A stretch of 64,000 bases of DNA from Alkalihalobacillus bogoriensis ATCC BAA-922 (GCF_000621445.1 NZ_JHYI01000027.1:1-64000), one strand, 5' to 3'; positions 42,375 to 52,081 are shown, counted from the stretch's first letter. Numbers and translations are program-made. Notes: a model not told the origin generated them from the letters alone.

Positions 42375-44428
42375 CATTTCTCCTCGTAATATTTCGCATT
42401 ATAAGTTGTTTTCTTAATGACTTTATCTAACAGTAACAACAGTGCTGGTAAGAAACAAACAACCATCACAAAAGCAAGTAAAGCTCCTCTTCCTAATAAT
42501 AACCCAATCGAACCAACAATCGGATTCGTCGAAGTAATCCATAATATAAACCCGATACTTGATAAGATTGCTGCTGATATAGAAATTGAAAATACTTTTT
42601 CATCAAGTGTTTTCTTAATCGCGGCAAATGCTGGCATTTCTTTTCGGTTCTCATTATACGCTTCAGTCAGTAGAATCGCATAGTCAACCGTGGCAGCAAG
42701 CTGTACCGTACTTATAATTAAATACCCAACAAACACTAAAGACGTATCAGTAAAATACGGTATTGATAAATTGACCCACACTGCTGCTTGTATTGTCACT
42801 AAAAGGACGACAGGAATCGTAAATGACCTAAACGTTACAAGAAGAACAATCGCTATCGTGACAACCGTCATCACATTTACTACGATATTATCTTTTTCAA
42901 CCGTATTTTTAATATCATAAAGGGTCACACTTTCTCCAAGACTTAACGCTTCTTCTCCATAATAAAGGGCGGCTTGCTCTTGCACCGCTTCAACAATGGA
43001 AAACGGAATGTCTCCTTCTTTAGCCGCATTCGTGTTAATAATAATTCGGCTATAATTCTCAGAGAAAAACTCATTTCGAATCGATTCATCAACATATTCT
43101 GGTGGAATTGCACTGCCTACCATCGAAACATATGAGATGACACTTGTAACATGATTAAGTTCCTCTAACCCTTGCACTAGCTCCATCTCTTTTGCTAAAT
43201 CTCCATTTGGAACGAGCAATACAATCGGGGTCAGTTCTCCAAACGCTTCTTCAATCACTTTAAAATCAGCGCCTGCTCGTGTATTCTCTGGTTGTTCACC
43301 AAGTCCATACGTAAACGTTGTATTGCTTTGTGCTAAAAAGCTTGGGAGTAAAATCACCAAAACGATAAGTAAACTCGGGATTCGAAACTTCATCACACGT
43401 TGGCCAAACCCTTGAAAGTTTGGAACGAAGCTCTTATGTTCCGTTTTATCCATCCATTTATAAAAGCATAATGTTAATGCCGGTAGAAAAACCATGACAC
43501 TAATAAAGCTTAACAAAATTCCTTTTACTAGATTTAATCCTAAATCAGACCCTATTTCAAAATTCATTAACATTAATGCAGTGAAACCAAAAAACGTTGT
43601 AGCTGCACTTGCTGCAATAGCTGGAAACGAACGTTTCATAGCAAGTTGCATCGCTTCTTCTGGATTGCTTGTTTTCTTCCTGTAATCAGAGAAACTATGC
43701 AATAAGAAAATCGCATAATCGAGGGATACTGCTAGTTGTAATATCGGCGCAACAGACTGTGTAACAAACGAGACTTCACCGATAAAAATATTCGTTCCTA
43801 AATTTATAAGAACAGATACCCCAATCGCCGTTAAAAAGAAAATCGGCTCAACCCATGAAGTTGTGGAAATGACGAGGATAATGATAATAATCGGTATAAG
43901 TAATGCGGCCGCATACATCGATTCAGTTCCTGCCATTTTTTGCGAAGTCGCCGTATCTAACGCTTCTCCTGCCATCGCATCGTTTTCACCAATGATTTCA
44001 TAAATCTCATCTGTGACAGCAACTTCATCCCCTTGTCTTACACTAAATGAAAATAATGCATTCCCCTCTTTATAATAAGACTCAACTGTATCTTGATCGG
44101 CCATTTCTAATGGAATTTTCAAGTCCATTACATTATCTAACCACATTACATCTGACACACCGTCGATAGCCGCTAATTTTTCTTTAAAAATCAGTGCTTC
44201 TTGCACGCTCACATCTTGTAACATCACTCTTGTATTTGGTACAGAGGCGGTGAATTCTTCTTCCATGATTTCAAGCGCTTGAGTCGATTGAGCATCATCT
44301 GGCAAATAATCAACCATATTGTAATTGACTGATACAAAAAACTGCGCAATTGTTGCAAGGACTGCAATGATGGCAAATACGATTACAATCGCTTTTTTAT
44401 GTTTAATAATTGTTGCTGCTATGCCAAT
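42374..44428 (-). CDS. MMPL/RND-family exporter, probable ATT start
   Basis: Large RND-type transporter with two sets of membrane helices and two outside loops. The segments VSLDYAIFLLHSFSDYRKK and ATVDYAILLTEAYNENRKE carry the conserved Asp-Tyr of the proton path. The first ATG (44317) would remove the first membrane helix. In-frame sequence upstream encodes IIKHKKAIVIVFAIIAVLATIAQFF, and the only usable start is ATT 44428, placed 6 bases after GAGGTGA, with a TGA stop inside that RBS. This gives about 684 residues. Divergent TetR gene and two operators lie upstream. It exports lipids, drugs or peptides; substrate unknown. Confidence 0.85.
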   Translation of the reverse strand: MGIAATIIKHKKAIVIVFAIIAVLATIAQFFVSVNYNMVDYLPDDAQSTQALEIMEEEFTASVPNTRVMLQDVSVQEALIFKEKLAAIDGVSDVMWLDNVMDLKIPLEMADQDTVESYYKEGNALFSFSVRQGDEVAVTDEIYEIIGENDAMAGEALDTATSQKMAGTESMYAAALLIPIIIIILVISTTSWVEPIFFLTAIGVSVLINLGTNIFIGEVSFVTQSVAPILQLAVSLDYAIFLLHSFSDYRKKTSNPEEAMQLAMKRSFPAIAASAATTFFGFTALMLMNFEIGSDLGLNLVKGILLSFISVMVFLPALTLCFYKWMDKTEHKSFVPNFQGFGQRVMKFRIPSLLIVLVILLPSFLAQSNTTFTYGLGEQPENTRAGADFKVIEEAFGELTPIVLLVPNGDLAKEMELVQGLEELNHVTSVISYVSMVGSAIPPEYVDESIRNEFFSENYSRIIINTNAAKEGDIPFSIVEAVQEQAALYYGEEALSLGESVTLYDIKNTVEKDNIVVNVMTVVTIAIVLLVTFRSFTIPVVLLVTIQAAVWVNLSIPYFTDTSLVFVGYLIISTVQLAATVDYAILLTEAYNENRKEMPAFAAIKKTLDEKVFSISISAAILSSIGFILWITSTNPIVGSIGLLLGRGALLAFVMVVCFLPALLLLLDKVIKKTTYNAKYYEEK

Positions 44429-44485
44429 TGTTGCTCACCTCTCTTGTATTATCTTCTTTTGCACTTTATCATTATATAAACACAG

Positions 44486-44535
44486 TGTTGGATATTCAAC
44501 AAACAGTTTAATATAAAACGTTGAGTGCCCAACAC
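44486..44535. promoter_or_regulatory. Two TetR operators between the MMPL operon and its regulator
   Basis: GTGTTGGATATTCAAC (from 44485) and, inverted, GTTGAGTGCCCAACAC (44520-44535). Both fit GTGTTGGNNNNTCAAC. They lie in the divergent promoter region and should bind the TetR product at 44584. Confidence 0.7.
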
Positions 44536-44583
44536 TTTTGCTTAATGTGTTGATTTTCACAAAAGAAAAAGGGGGAATTTTCA

Positions 44584-45150
44584 ATGAGTGAAAAATTAGA
44601 CCGCCGCAAAAAGTACACTCGAATGGTATTAAAAGACAGTCTTATATCCTTATTAAAAGAAAAACAAATTTCCGCAATAACTGTAAAAGAATTATGTCAG
44701 GTCGCAGATTTGAATCGTTCTACGTTTTATGCTCATTTTACTGACCCGTATGACCTTTTACATAAAATTGAAGAAGAATTCATTGCAGATATGTACGAAA
44801 CATTAAGTCAATATAACTTTCACAAAGAAGAAGAATCGTTACAAATGACCGTGAAAATATTAGAATACGTTGCGACCAAACATGAACTGTGCCATATTTT
44901 TTTAAGCGGTCAAAGCGGTACAGCATTTCAACAAAAAGTTATGGAAATTACAGAACAATTTACAATGAAAAACTGGATGGAAGTTAATGTTGTAGACGAC
45001 AAAGCTTCTGAATATATTAGTTTACTCGTTGTGAGTGGCTGTATTCACGTCATCAAGAGTTGGTTAGATAATGGCATGGATAAATCAACAACAGAAATGG
45101 CTGAACTTATAAATCAATTTACAAATAAAGGTCTAGCCTCGTTTCGTTAA
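44584..45150 (+). CDS. TetR/AcrR-family regulator of the MMPL exporter
   Basis: 188 residues with an N-terminal helix-turn-helix (ISAITVKELCQVADLNRSTFYAHFTDPYDLL) and a C-terminal ligand-binding domain. A GGGGGAA site precedes ATG 44584. Divergent from the MMPL operon with two matching palindromes between them, so autorepression and control of the exporter are likely. Confidence 0.88.
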   Translation: MSEKLDRRKKYTRMVLKDSLISLLKEKQISAITVKELCQVADLNRSTFYAHFTDPYDLLHKIEEEFIADMYETLSQYNFHKEEESLQMTVKILEYVATKHELCHIFLSGQSGTAFQQKVMEITEQFTMKNWMEVNVVDDKASEYISLLVVSGCIHVIKSWLDNGMDKSTTEMAELINQFTNKGLASFR

Positions 45151-45209
45151 TAGAAAAATTTTACTATTCATTATATAATATATGGAATCACAAACCTCGG
45201 AGGAAATCT

Positions 45210-45416
45210 ATGAATACTCTCATATCGAAAACTAAAAAACAAATAATCCTAATCGCTTTATTAGCATTCGTCGTTATTGCTTTTGTAATCGCAGCACAGT
45301 CTTATATGAGTTATGTTGAAATCACAACAGCAAGTAATAACTGTTACGACAATGGCGGGTTTCCTATCGTTGAAAAGTCTGGGTTAAAAATGACATATTT
45401 CCATTGTAAAATGTAA
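45210..45416 (+). CDS. Small hypothetical membrane protein, 68 aa
   Basis: One helix (IILIALLAFVVIAFVIAAQSYMSYV) and an outside tail containing two cysteines (NNCYDNGGFPIVEKSG...YFHCKM), possibly a disulfide. CGGAGGAAA precedes ATG 45210. No family named, though such short proteins occur in Bacillus. Confidence 0.6.
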   Translation: MNTLISKTKKQIILIALLAFVVIAFVIAAQSYMSYVEITTASNNCYDNGGFPIVEKSGLKMTYFHCKM

Positions 45417-45445
45417 GGGAATGTGCGAATTAGGAGATGATTGAT

Positions 45446-45829
45446 GTGAGTCTTATTAAAGCGATAAACTGCATTTATATTCCGACAACAGATACTGAAA
45501 AAGCGGCCACATGGTATATGCAAAATCTCGGTTTGGAATTACTCGCTCCTTGTACCGATAACCAAGCACAGCTTCAAATCCCATCTGGCCCTTCTATCTT
45601 TCTAATTAAAACACCAAAGCCTACAACCTTAAACTACATTGAAATAAGTGGGACAGAACAATGCACATTGACATTAGAAGTCCTTGATTTCCATACTCTA
45701 TACAACACAATGAAAGAGAGTGGAGCGAAAGTGTCTGCTATCGAGGATAATGCGAGTTGTGGGCTAAATTTTTATGCTTACGATCCTGATGGAAATAAGC
45801 TTGATATATGGAGTGGCTGGCCGGCGTAA
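45446..45829 (+). CDS. VOC (glyoxalase/bleomycin resistance) superfamily protein
   Basis: 127 residues with the two-module VOC fold: NCIYIPTTDTEKAATWYMQNLGLELL, then LDFHTLYNTMKESGAKVS and NFYAYDPDGNKLDIWSGWP, where the late Asp and the DPDGN loop are typical. The metal-binding residues are not all obvious. The start is GTG 45446, 8 bases after AGGAG; an ATG at 45437 touches the RBS. Confidence 0.8.
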   Translation: MSLIKAINCIYIPTTDTEKAATWYMQNLGLELLAPCTDNQAQLQIPSGPSIFLIKTPKPTTLNYIEISGTEQCTLTLEVLDFHTLYNTMKESGAKVSAIEDNASCGLNFYAYDPDGNKLDIWSGWPA

Positions 45830-45847
45830 TTTTTTATGCTCGGATTA

Positions 45848-46034
45848 TTTCGGACATTTGTTCCGCTATTTCATGAAAAATACCCCACTTTCCAATTCTT
45901 ACGGACATCCTTTCCGCTATTCCAGCCAAACCGCGTCAATAACACATTGTTCAACTAAAATAACGGAATAGATGTCCGATAGTCTTCGAGAAATGTTACT
46001 TTTTATTAAAATAGCGGAATATATGTCCGATAGG
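45848..46034. repeat. Interspersed repeat family A, copy 5
   Basis: Forward cores at 45848 and 45899, reverse cores at 45959 and 46009; 187 bp. It lies between two plus-strand genes and next to repeat B copy 4. Confidence 0.9.
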
Positions 46035-46093
46035 GTTTCTCACCAGGAAAACTACCGCTCTCCTTCATTGCTCTCAAATCCACTTAAATAACT

Positions 46094-46180
46094 AGTCTTT
46101 TCGTTTCAAGCGAAGTGCGGAGCCTTCGCTCTTCTAGAATAAGCTTTCAAGGCTTTATTGCTATACTAAATTTTTCTCAT
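46094..46180 (+). repeat. Interspersed repeat family B, copy 4 (5' part missing)
   Basis: Begins at GTCTTTTCGTTTCAAGCGAAG and keeps GTGCGGAGCC, TTCGCTCTTCTAGAATAAGC and TTTCAAGGCTT. The 5' arm of the opening palindrome and the middle CCCCAAG section are absent. Confidence 0.75.
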
Positions 46181-46201
46181 CTTTAAAAAAGAGGTTTTAA
46201 T

Positions 46202-46837
46202 ATGAAGATAGACTTACCAAAAATTCCAATTGAATTACCAGAAAAGAGATTTCATGATATTTTCCATGATGAATACTTTGAATTAGACACGTGTCTCATT
46301 CTAGATACTACGTTTGATAACGAAAACGTAAACCGAGCACACTTATTAAAAATGAAAATCCGTAACAGTCGATTTAACAACACCGACTTTAGTGATATTG
46401 ACGTTACGGATGTTATTTTTGAAAACTGCGATTTATCAAATGTCATATTCAGAAATGCTTCCATCCACCGCACGGAATTCAAGAACTGTAAACTAGTTGG
46501 ATGTGATTTTACAGACTCAAGGATGGGGAATGTTCAATTTGAAAATAGTTTACTAAATCTAGCTGGCTTCGGAAATGCCAAGTTAGAAAAGGTCATCCTG
46601 ACTGAAAGTTCCCTTGCCAACACTGATTTTTATGATTGTGTATTAAAGAAAATCGAATTCAATCAATGTAACCTAAATGAAGCTAGTTTTGAACAAACGT
46701 CGTTAAAAGGAATCGACCTAAGCACATCGACTTTTGAAACATTAACGGTTTCAATAGAAGGATTGCAAGGTTGTAAAGTGTCTTCCTATCAAGCTATGCA
46801 ACTTGCCACATTGTTGGGTGTTATTATTACTGATTAA
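46202..46837 (+). CDS. Pentapeptide-repeat protein
   Basis: 211 residues; from about 30 to 180 every fifth residue is F, L or I in A(D/N)(L/F)XX-type repeats (RFNNTDFSDIDVTDVIFENCD, SLANTDFYDCVLKK), giving a right-handed quadrilateral beta-helix. Relatives such as Qnr/MfpA mimic DNA and protect gyrase, but many have other roles and the loops of Qnr are not evident here. GAGGTTT precedes ATG 46202. A terminator follows. Confidence 0.85.
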   Translation: MKIDLPKIPIELPEKRFHDIFHDEYFELDTCLILDTTFDNENVNRAHLLKMKIRNSRFNNTDFSDIDVTDVIFENCDLSNVIFRNASIHRTEFKNCKLVGCDFTDSRMGNVQFENSLLNLAGFGNAKLEKVILTESSLANTDFYDCVLKKIEFNQCNLNEASFEQTSLKGIDLSTSTFETLTVSIEGLQGCKVSSYQAMQLATLLGVIITD

Positions 46838-46881
46838 ATAAAGTGACCTACTAAAATTCGAATGCTAACAAGATAAAAGAC

Positions 46882-46922
46882 GTCCCAAAAGGCGCTAGTT
46901 TATGACCTTTTAGGACTTCTTT
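46882..46922. terminator. Terminator between convergent genes
   Basis: GTCCCAAAAGG / CCTTTTAGGAC stem with a T-rich end, between the pentapeptide gene (+) and the chemoreceptor gene (-). Confidence 0.75.
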
Positions 46923-46926
46923 GCCC

Positions 46927-48999
46927 TTACAACTTAAACTTTGCAATACTTTCTTGCATCGTTTCTGACAACTTTGCAAGTTCTTCACTTGAAGTTGCTA
47001 ACTCTGTCATCGAAGCCGTCTGTTCTTCAACAGAAGCAGAGGCTTGTTCAGCACTTGCCGCATTTTCTTCTGCGATGGCTGAGAGATTATCAATTAAATC
47101 AATGATACTATCTTTTTTCTTTTGCATGTCTTCACCAGAATGAGCAATTTGCTCCATCGCTTCTTTCATGACTTCAATTGCTTCTGCGATACCAACGAAT
47201 TTAGTATTCGTTGATTCTAAGCTTTTTACTTGAGACGTTGTATTTTCATCAACAAGATTCATTGTCGTTACTGCACTTTCTGTTTTATTCGTTAGCTCTT
47301 GAATGATCGTAACGATATCTTCGGTAAATTCATTCGATTGCTCTGCTAGCTTCCGTACTTCATCGGCAACAACCGCAAAGCCTTTCCCTGCTTCACCTGC
47401 TCTTGCAGCTTCTATCGCAGCATTTAACGCAAGCAAATTCGTTTGCTCAGAGATGCTTTTTATCATTTGACTTGCCGTAGAGATTTTTTCAGCACTCGCG
47501 TTTGTCGTTTTAATAATTTCTTTAATTTCCTTAATCGATTGCGTATTAACCTTTGTTTTATCAACTAATTCTTTTAAGCTTGCCAACCCTTCATCTTTTA
47601 AAGTCCTTACATTATCTGTGGACTGAACAAGACTTTCTACATAACGTTGGTCTTCTTCAATTAATTGTCCTAGCTCCTGAACTTGCGTTGCACCTTTTTC
47701 TGTGTCATTTGCTTGACCCGTCGCACCAGTTGCAATCTCTCCAATCGTACTCGCAACTTCATGAGCTGCATTTACGGCTTGTTGGCTTGTCGCTGTTAGC
47801 TGTTGTGATGAAGCGGATACTTGACTGGAAATATCCCCTGTATTTTGGATTAGTTCAACAAAACTTTGACGCATCCTTTCAAGGGAGTTCGTAATACGGC
47901 CCACTTCATCTTTTCGGTTTGCATACTTTTCAAAGCGAGAATCTGTTGTTTTCACTAAATCATAGTTCGATAGTTTATCAATTTCATTTGATACCGCCAC
48001 TAGTGGCTTACTAATCGAATTACTCATAAAGTAGGTCGTTACCACACCAACAATTAAGAAGAAAATAATGACAATGAGCAATGCTATTTCTAACACACGC
48101 ATACCTGCTAGAATTTCTTTTTCATCCACTTCAAGTACAATAACCCAATCCGTATTTTCGATCGGAGCAAACCCGACCATAACTTTTTCTCCAGATATTG
48201 TATGAACACCGTACCCTGGTTCTCCCGTACTAATACGTTCATCAAACAAGCGAGCTAACTCTTCTACATTAACCTCTTCCACCGGTTCACCACCAGGATC
48301 CTCTTGTTGTTCTGCGATTTCCGGAGCAGCTTGTGGGTTCCCTAGCTCAATTAAGTTCACTTGCATTTCTGCTAAAACATTATAAGGATGGGCTTGAAAT
48401 GTTCCATCTCGCTTTGCAATAAAAGAACGGACCGATTCATGCTCTCCATACGTAATACTCTCGATCACTTCTGTTAAGATTCCTGCTTGCCTTGTCCCCA
48501 TGAGTGCACCAACAATTTCTCCATCACGGACAACTGGTGCACCATAAATCAAAAACGCATTCTCATTAATTATCGTTACGTCAGAAACAAGTGTTTCTCC
48601 ATTTAAGGCACGTTGAATATCAGTACTTGTACTTGATATTCCTTCGTGTACAGCTTGAGTTGAATTTAAAGATAAACCATCTCCATTATGATCAACGAAT
48701 ATAAACGTTGAGTATCCGGCTCTTTCCGCTTCTCTTTCAAAAAACTCATATTTTTCTTCAGAAAATTCTTCATCTAGTAAATAAGGGTTTTCCGTCAACG
48801 CTTCCATATAGAACATTTGCCTTAGTAAGTACACATTTACTAGTTTCGAAGCCTCAACCGCAGCCCCTTCTATTCCTCGATTTGCTTGGTCTTTTATTGT
48901 TTCTGTACTAAAAAACGAAGCGATCGTTCCTAAACCAATTACCGTTATTAATATAAGTCCCGTAAAAAAAACTAACATTCTAGTTTTTATCGATTTCAT
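46927..48999 (-). CDS. Methyl-accepting chemotaxis protein (Cache sensor)
   Basis: 690 residues: first helix at about 7-30, a double-Cache-type outside sensor (about 35-300, with [22 protein letters not shown] and [22 protein letters not shown]), second helix at about 308-330, a HAMP domain, then the signalling coiled coil with the tip [37 protein letters not shown]. The ligand is unknown. It binds CheA/CheW at the cell pole. The start is read as ATG 48999, with GGAGGAA upstream. An insert rich in Glu and Pro ([17 protein letters not shown]) lies in the sensor. Confidence 0.93.
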   Translation of the reverse strand: MKSIKTRMLVFFTGLILITVIGLGTIASFFSTETIKDQANRGIEGAAVEASKLVNVYLLRQMFYMEALTENPYLLDEEFSEEKYEFFEREAERAGYSTFIFVDHNGDGLSLNSTQAVHEGISSTSTDIQRALNGETLVSDVTIINENAFLIYGAPVVRDGEIVGALMGTRQAGILTEVIESITYGEHESVRSFIAKRDGTFQAHPYNVLAEMQVNLIELGNPQAAPEIAEQQEDPGGEPVEEVNVEELARLFDERISTGEPGYGVHTISGEKVMVGFAPIENTDWVIVLEVDEKEILAGMRVLEIALLIVIIFFLIVGVVTTYFMSNSISKPLVAVSNEIDKLSNYDLVKTTDSRFEKYANRKDEVGRITNSLERMRQSFVELIQNTGDISSQVSASSQQLTATSQQAVNAAHEVASTIGEIATGATGQANDTEKGATQVQELGQLIEEDQRYVESLVQSTDNVRTLKDEGLASLKELVDKTKVNTQSIKEIKEIIKTTNASAEKISTASQMIKSISEQTNLLALNAAIEAARAGEAGKGFAVVADEVRKLAEQSNEFTEDIVTIIQELTNKTESAVTTMNLVDENTTSQVKSLESTNTKFVGIAEAIEVMKEAMEQIAHSGEDMQKKKDSIIDLIDNLSAIAEENAASAEQASASVEEQTASMTELATSSEELAKLSETMQESIAKFKL

Positions 49000-49174
49000 T
49001 TTCTTCCTCCATCTACATCATTTATAAAAGTTTTATACACAAACTTAACATCAAAATAGTAACATATACTCATACCTAGTTCAATGCCATGTCTTAATTT
49101 ACCATAAAAAATGTCGAATTATGCAGAATTATATATAATGTTAGTTTAAAAGTCCTAATTAAAAAATCTCTCTC

Positions 49175-49222
49175 AAAAAAAAAAAAAAAAAAAAAACGGG
49201 ACTCTCTCGAAAAGTCCCGTTT
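49175..49222 (-). terminator. Terminator with a 22-base T tract
   Basis: ACGGGACT / AGTCCCGT hairpin just after the esterase stop. It is followed on the minus strand by 22 uninterrupted T (49196-49175). Confidence 0.9.
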
Positions 49223-49226
49223 CCTC

Positions 49227-50099
49227 TTACTTACTATTCTCTTTAAACCATTCAACAACTTTTTTCACTTCAGCCCGGTGTCTCGCTAATTGCTCTTTGT
49301 TCAGTAACCCTTGTTTTAACGTTTTTTCAAAAAAGGAGCGTACAATAGGTAAAATTTCATCGAGAGATAACATTCCACCGATAAAATCATGGTCTGCACC
49401 TTTTATTTCTAGGTACGTCGAGTTCGGCAAAACATTATGTAAAAGACGTGATTGTTCAACAGGAACGATTTCATCATAGTCACCATGAATGAGTAAGCTT
49501 GGAATTGGATTTTCCTCGATGTAAGAAATGGGATTTGTTTTTTTCGCTCGCTCTTCATTTTCACATAAGCTTCCCCCAATAAATTTCGCTTCAGGAGAAT
49601 TCGGTAAATCATGCCACGTTCCCATGGATAACAAATCCACTGGTCCCGCTAGCGCACATACTGCCTGTACTTGTTCAGATGTTTTCGAATTAGTAGTAAA
49701 TTCGTTATGGCCTGCACTAAAAGCGGTTAGTGTCGCTAAGTGCCCACCTGATGAATGTCCCCATAACCCAATTTTCTCTCTATCAATTCCATATTCATCT
49801 GCATGGTCTTTTATCCACGAAATGGCTGTTTTAATATCTAATAAAGGAGCTGGGAAAATAGCTTCTCCACTTAAGCGAAAGTTTATGTTCACACAGACAA
49901 ACCCGTATTTTGCAAATGAGGCATTCCACTCCCCACCAACTTTACTTTTATCTCCTGCCATCCAACCTCCACCGTGAACATAAATAATAGCTGGAAATGA
50001 TTCCTTTGATTTTGGCTTTACAATATCAAGCTTAAGTGTCCGTTCTTTTGTCTCACCATATACAAGATCCACTATTTTTTCAGTTTCATAGATTTCCAT
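49227..50099 (-). CDS. Alpha/beta-hydrolase, HSL/BD-FAE-type esterase
   Basis: 290 residues: oxyanion hole HGGGWMAGD, nucleophile GHSSGGHLA, then acid and His in IHGDYDEIVPVEQS and GADHDFIGG. Such enzymes cleave short-chain esters. Signal peptide absent, so cytoplasmic. ATG 50099 with AGGAGGGG upstream. A perfect palindrome and a divergent ArsR-type regulator lie next to it, so it is probably induced by a compound the regulator senses. Confidence 0.85.
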   Translation of the reverse strand: MEIYETEKIVDLVYGETKERTLKLDIVKPKSKESFPAIIYVHGGGWMAGDKSKVGGEWNASFAKYGFVCVNINFRLSGEAIFPAPLLDIKTAISWIKDHADEYGIDREKIGLWGHSSGGHLATLTAFSAGHNEFTTNSKTSEQVQAVCALAGPVDLLSMGTWHDLPNSPEAKFIGGSLCENEERAKKTNPISYIEENPIPSLLIHGDYDEIVPVEQSRLLHNVLPNSTYLEIKGADHDFIGGMLSLDEILPIVRSFFEKTLKQGLLNKEQLARHRAEVKKVVEWFKENSK

Positions 50100-50117
50100 A
50101 ATACCCCTCCTTTTTTT

Positions 50118-50137
50118 AGTTCAATGTTAGTTGAACT
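50118..50137. promoter_or_regulatory. Palindromic operator between esterase and regulator
   Basis: AGTTCAATGTTAGTTGAACT: two 7-bp arms, 6-bp spacer. A weaker related site (GTCAACATCTGTTAAAC) lies at about 50148-50164. They are likely targets of the divergent regulator. Confidence 0.65.
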
Positions 50138-50194
50138 ATTTTTACTTGTCAACATCTGTTAAACTATTGTTATATTTTTAAAGAAGGTGATTAT

Positions 50195-51070
50195 ATGAAC
50201 GTCTCATTCCTTCATTCACTTCATTATGAAGTGTTACTAAGCTTTTCTTTATATAAGCGTCAAACACATTTAAAGTATCTTACTATCTCGAAAGAATGGC
50301 ACGAGTACACAAAAAGAACCATATCATCTGCATTACATGATGAAATAATTTCTCTAGAGGACCTAGAATTCGAAGACTTTTCCGTTTTTCTTATTGAAGA
50401 AACTCCGTACAAAACTGACTTTCACGCCTACATGAATTGGTTATCGGAGCTTTCTGTCGGGGAGCTCTATGAAATAATAGCTCCTTTTGCTACGAGCAAA
50501 AAGAAAATTCCTCCCGATTTAGATAAGCGTCGACGATTACACGTTTCCCTTTTATCTAAATGGCATAAAGAGTATTTTCAATTTATTGAACATGAAATCG
50601 GTCCTATAATACAAAAAAATGTTACACAGGCAACGACTATCGATTTTTCTACAGACACCTATCGAAAAATTGAAGCGCTCTCTAAAGGGCTTGTTTTTGA
50701 TAACTATGAACTTACGGACATAACGCTCATTCCAACATGGCATTTCCGGCCTTTATCTTTGCATGACATTTTTGGAAAAAAAGCATTCATCACATTTCCT
50801 TGTGCTTTACATGACGAACAAGAAACATTGCTAATTACCAAAGCATTAGCTGAACAAAAGCGGCTACAGATGATTCAACATATAAAAACAGAAGAAAAGA
50901 CATTTACCGAACTAGTCCAGGTAATGGGAATGACGAAAGGAAATATCCACCACCATTTGCTTTTATTACGTTCAGCTGGTTTGCTCAGAATGCGTCCAAG
51001 TAAACAAGATTATTTCCTTTATCAATTTCGAAAAGAACGACTGAATGATTTATCACACTATTTTTCTTAA
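50195..51070 (+). CDS. ArsR-like regulator with C-terminal winged helix
   Basis: 291 residues. The first about 200 are unlike any family I can name (helical, charged), while the end carries an ArsR-type winged helix: RLQMIQHIKTEEKTFTELVQVMGMTKGNIHHHLLLLRSAGLLRMRP. Proteins of this layout regulate neighbouring metabolic or efflux genes. GAAGGTG precedes ATG 50195. It is divergent from the esterase gene. Confidence 0.75.
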   Translation: MNVSFLHSLHYEVLLSFSLYKRQTHLKYLTISKEWHEYTKRTISSALHDEIISLEDLEFEDFSVFLIEETPYKTDFHAYMNWLSELSVGELYEIIAPFATSKKKIPPDLDKRRRLHVSLLSKWHKEYFQFIEHEIGPIIQKNVTQATTIDFSTDTYRKIEALSKGLVFDNYELTDITLIPTWHFRPLSLHDIFGKKAFITFPCALHDEQETLLITKALAEQKRLQMIQHIKTEEKTFTELVQVMGMTKGNIHHHLLLLRSAGLLRMRPSKQDYFLYQFRKERLNDLSHYFS

Positions 51071-51166
51071 GGTTCGAAGTGAAACGATTTTCTAGCTTTT
51101 TTACAATTGCGTGAAACAAAATGCAGTTAGGTTCGTCTATATTTCTAAACAAGGAGGGATAGTGTG

Positions 51167-51625
51167 ATGACAAGGTTTAGTTGGATGTTATTTATACTTT
51201 TATGTTTCATAGGAAGTGCTTGCTCAAATCAAGCTGCCGATCAGGGAAATATAAATTGGGACATTCGCGATTCATATGAAGAAAATGGGGAAACGCTGCT
51301 TCAAGTCTATCCAGACCCAGGGTTAGTAGCGGGGGAATCACTCGGATATCTGTTCCACTTCACTGCACCGTTCGAAACCTTTGAAGGAAAAGAGTTAGCT
51401 ATTTATCTACATAATAAAGAAACGGGAGAATCTATTATTGCTGTAGCCCCTAAAGAAATTTCTGAACCACCATCGAGTTATTCCTCATTAGAGCGTTATA
51501 CTGCTTTTATTGAAGTTCCTTACGGCGGGATTTGGCGTTATGAGGTTCGTCTCGATGATAAATCGTATGCAGATATTGTATTAGATGTATACGGTCGGAA
51601 CAGTTTAATACCAATAAATGAATAA
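51167..51625 (+). CDS. Hypothetical lipoprotein, 152 aa
   Basis: Signal with lipobox IGSAC (Cys near 19), then a beta-rich domain (DPGLVAGESLGYLFHFTAPFETFEGKELAIYLHN, IEVPYGGIWRYEVRLDDK). This looks like an immunoglobulin-type fold for ligand or cell-wall contact. AAGGAGG is 9 bases before ATG 51167 (GTG 51164 also possible). Its end overlaps the end of the convergent membrane gene by 21 bases. Confidence 0.7.
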   Translation: MTRFSWMLFILLCFIGSACSNQAADQGNINWDIRDSYEENGETLLQVYPDPGLVAGESLGYLFHFTAPFETFEGKELAIYLHNKETGESIIAVAPKEISEPPSSYSSLERYTAFIEVPYGGIWRYEVRLDDKSYADIVLDVYGRNSLIPINE

Positions 51626-51946
51626 AACAATCCCGGTTAATAATCCAATTTTATAGATAAACCTTCCCTTGCTCTTGTTTTCTTTCCACTCTTCGTGAAC
51701 AGTAGATATGAAATGTGGGAGCGAAAGAAAGAATGCTATGATAAGGAGTAGCTTTACTTTTAAAATTAACCCTGAATAAAATAAGAAAATACCAATAATC
51801 ACTACGCTCAATTTCAAAGCTTTCGTTGGTGTTTTCCATTCTGCTTTCAACTGCTCTTTTTCACTTTGAGACATTTTTTTAATTAGATAAATATAATAAA
51901 TAATACTAATGAGTGTGATAATCAATAAAAACAATACATTCTCCAT
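51605..51946 (-). CDS. Hypothetical four-helix membrane protein, 113 aa
   Basis: Four hydrophobic helices, the first two separated by a charged stretch (KKMSQSEKEQLKAEWKTPTKALKL). ATG 51946 with GGAG 6 bases upstream. No family named. Confidence 0.6.
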   Translation of the reverse strand: MENVLFLLIITLISIIYYIYLIKKMSQSEKEQLKAEWKTPTKALKLSVVIIGIFLFYSGLILKVKLLLIIAFFLSLPHFISTVHEEWKENKSKGRFIYKIGLLTGIVLFIYWY

Positions 51947-52039
51947 ACTTATCTCCATTCACTCTGGCATCGATTTATGAAAAGATTAACCCACAGTCAC
52001 CAAGTTAAAAAATAGGAAATTAGTAGTGACTTCTAATTG

Positions 52040-52072
52040 AAAAAATCTACTGCTGGTCGCAGTAGATTTTTT
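52040..52072. terminator. Bidirectional terminator of metE
   Basis: AAAAAATCTACTGC / GCAGTAGATTTTTT around TGGTC. It ends metE on the minus strand. Confidence 0.9.
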
Positions 52073-52081
52073 CTGTTTTAT

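Noticed and set aside
47553-47894. 113-aa ORF opposite the chemoreceptor
   Set aside because: Antisense shadow of the coiled-coil coding sequence, without an RBS.
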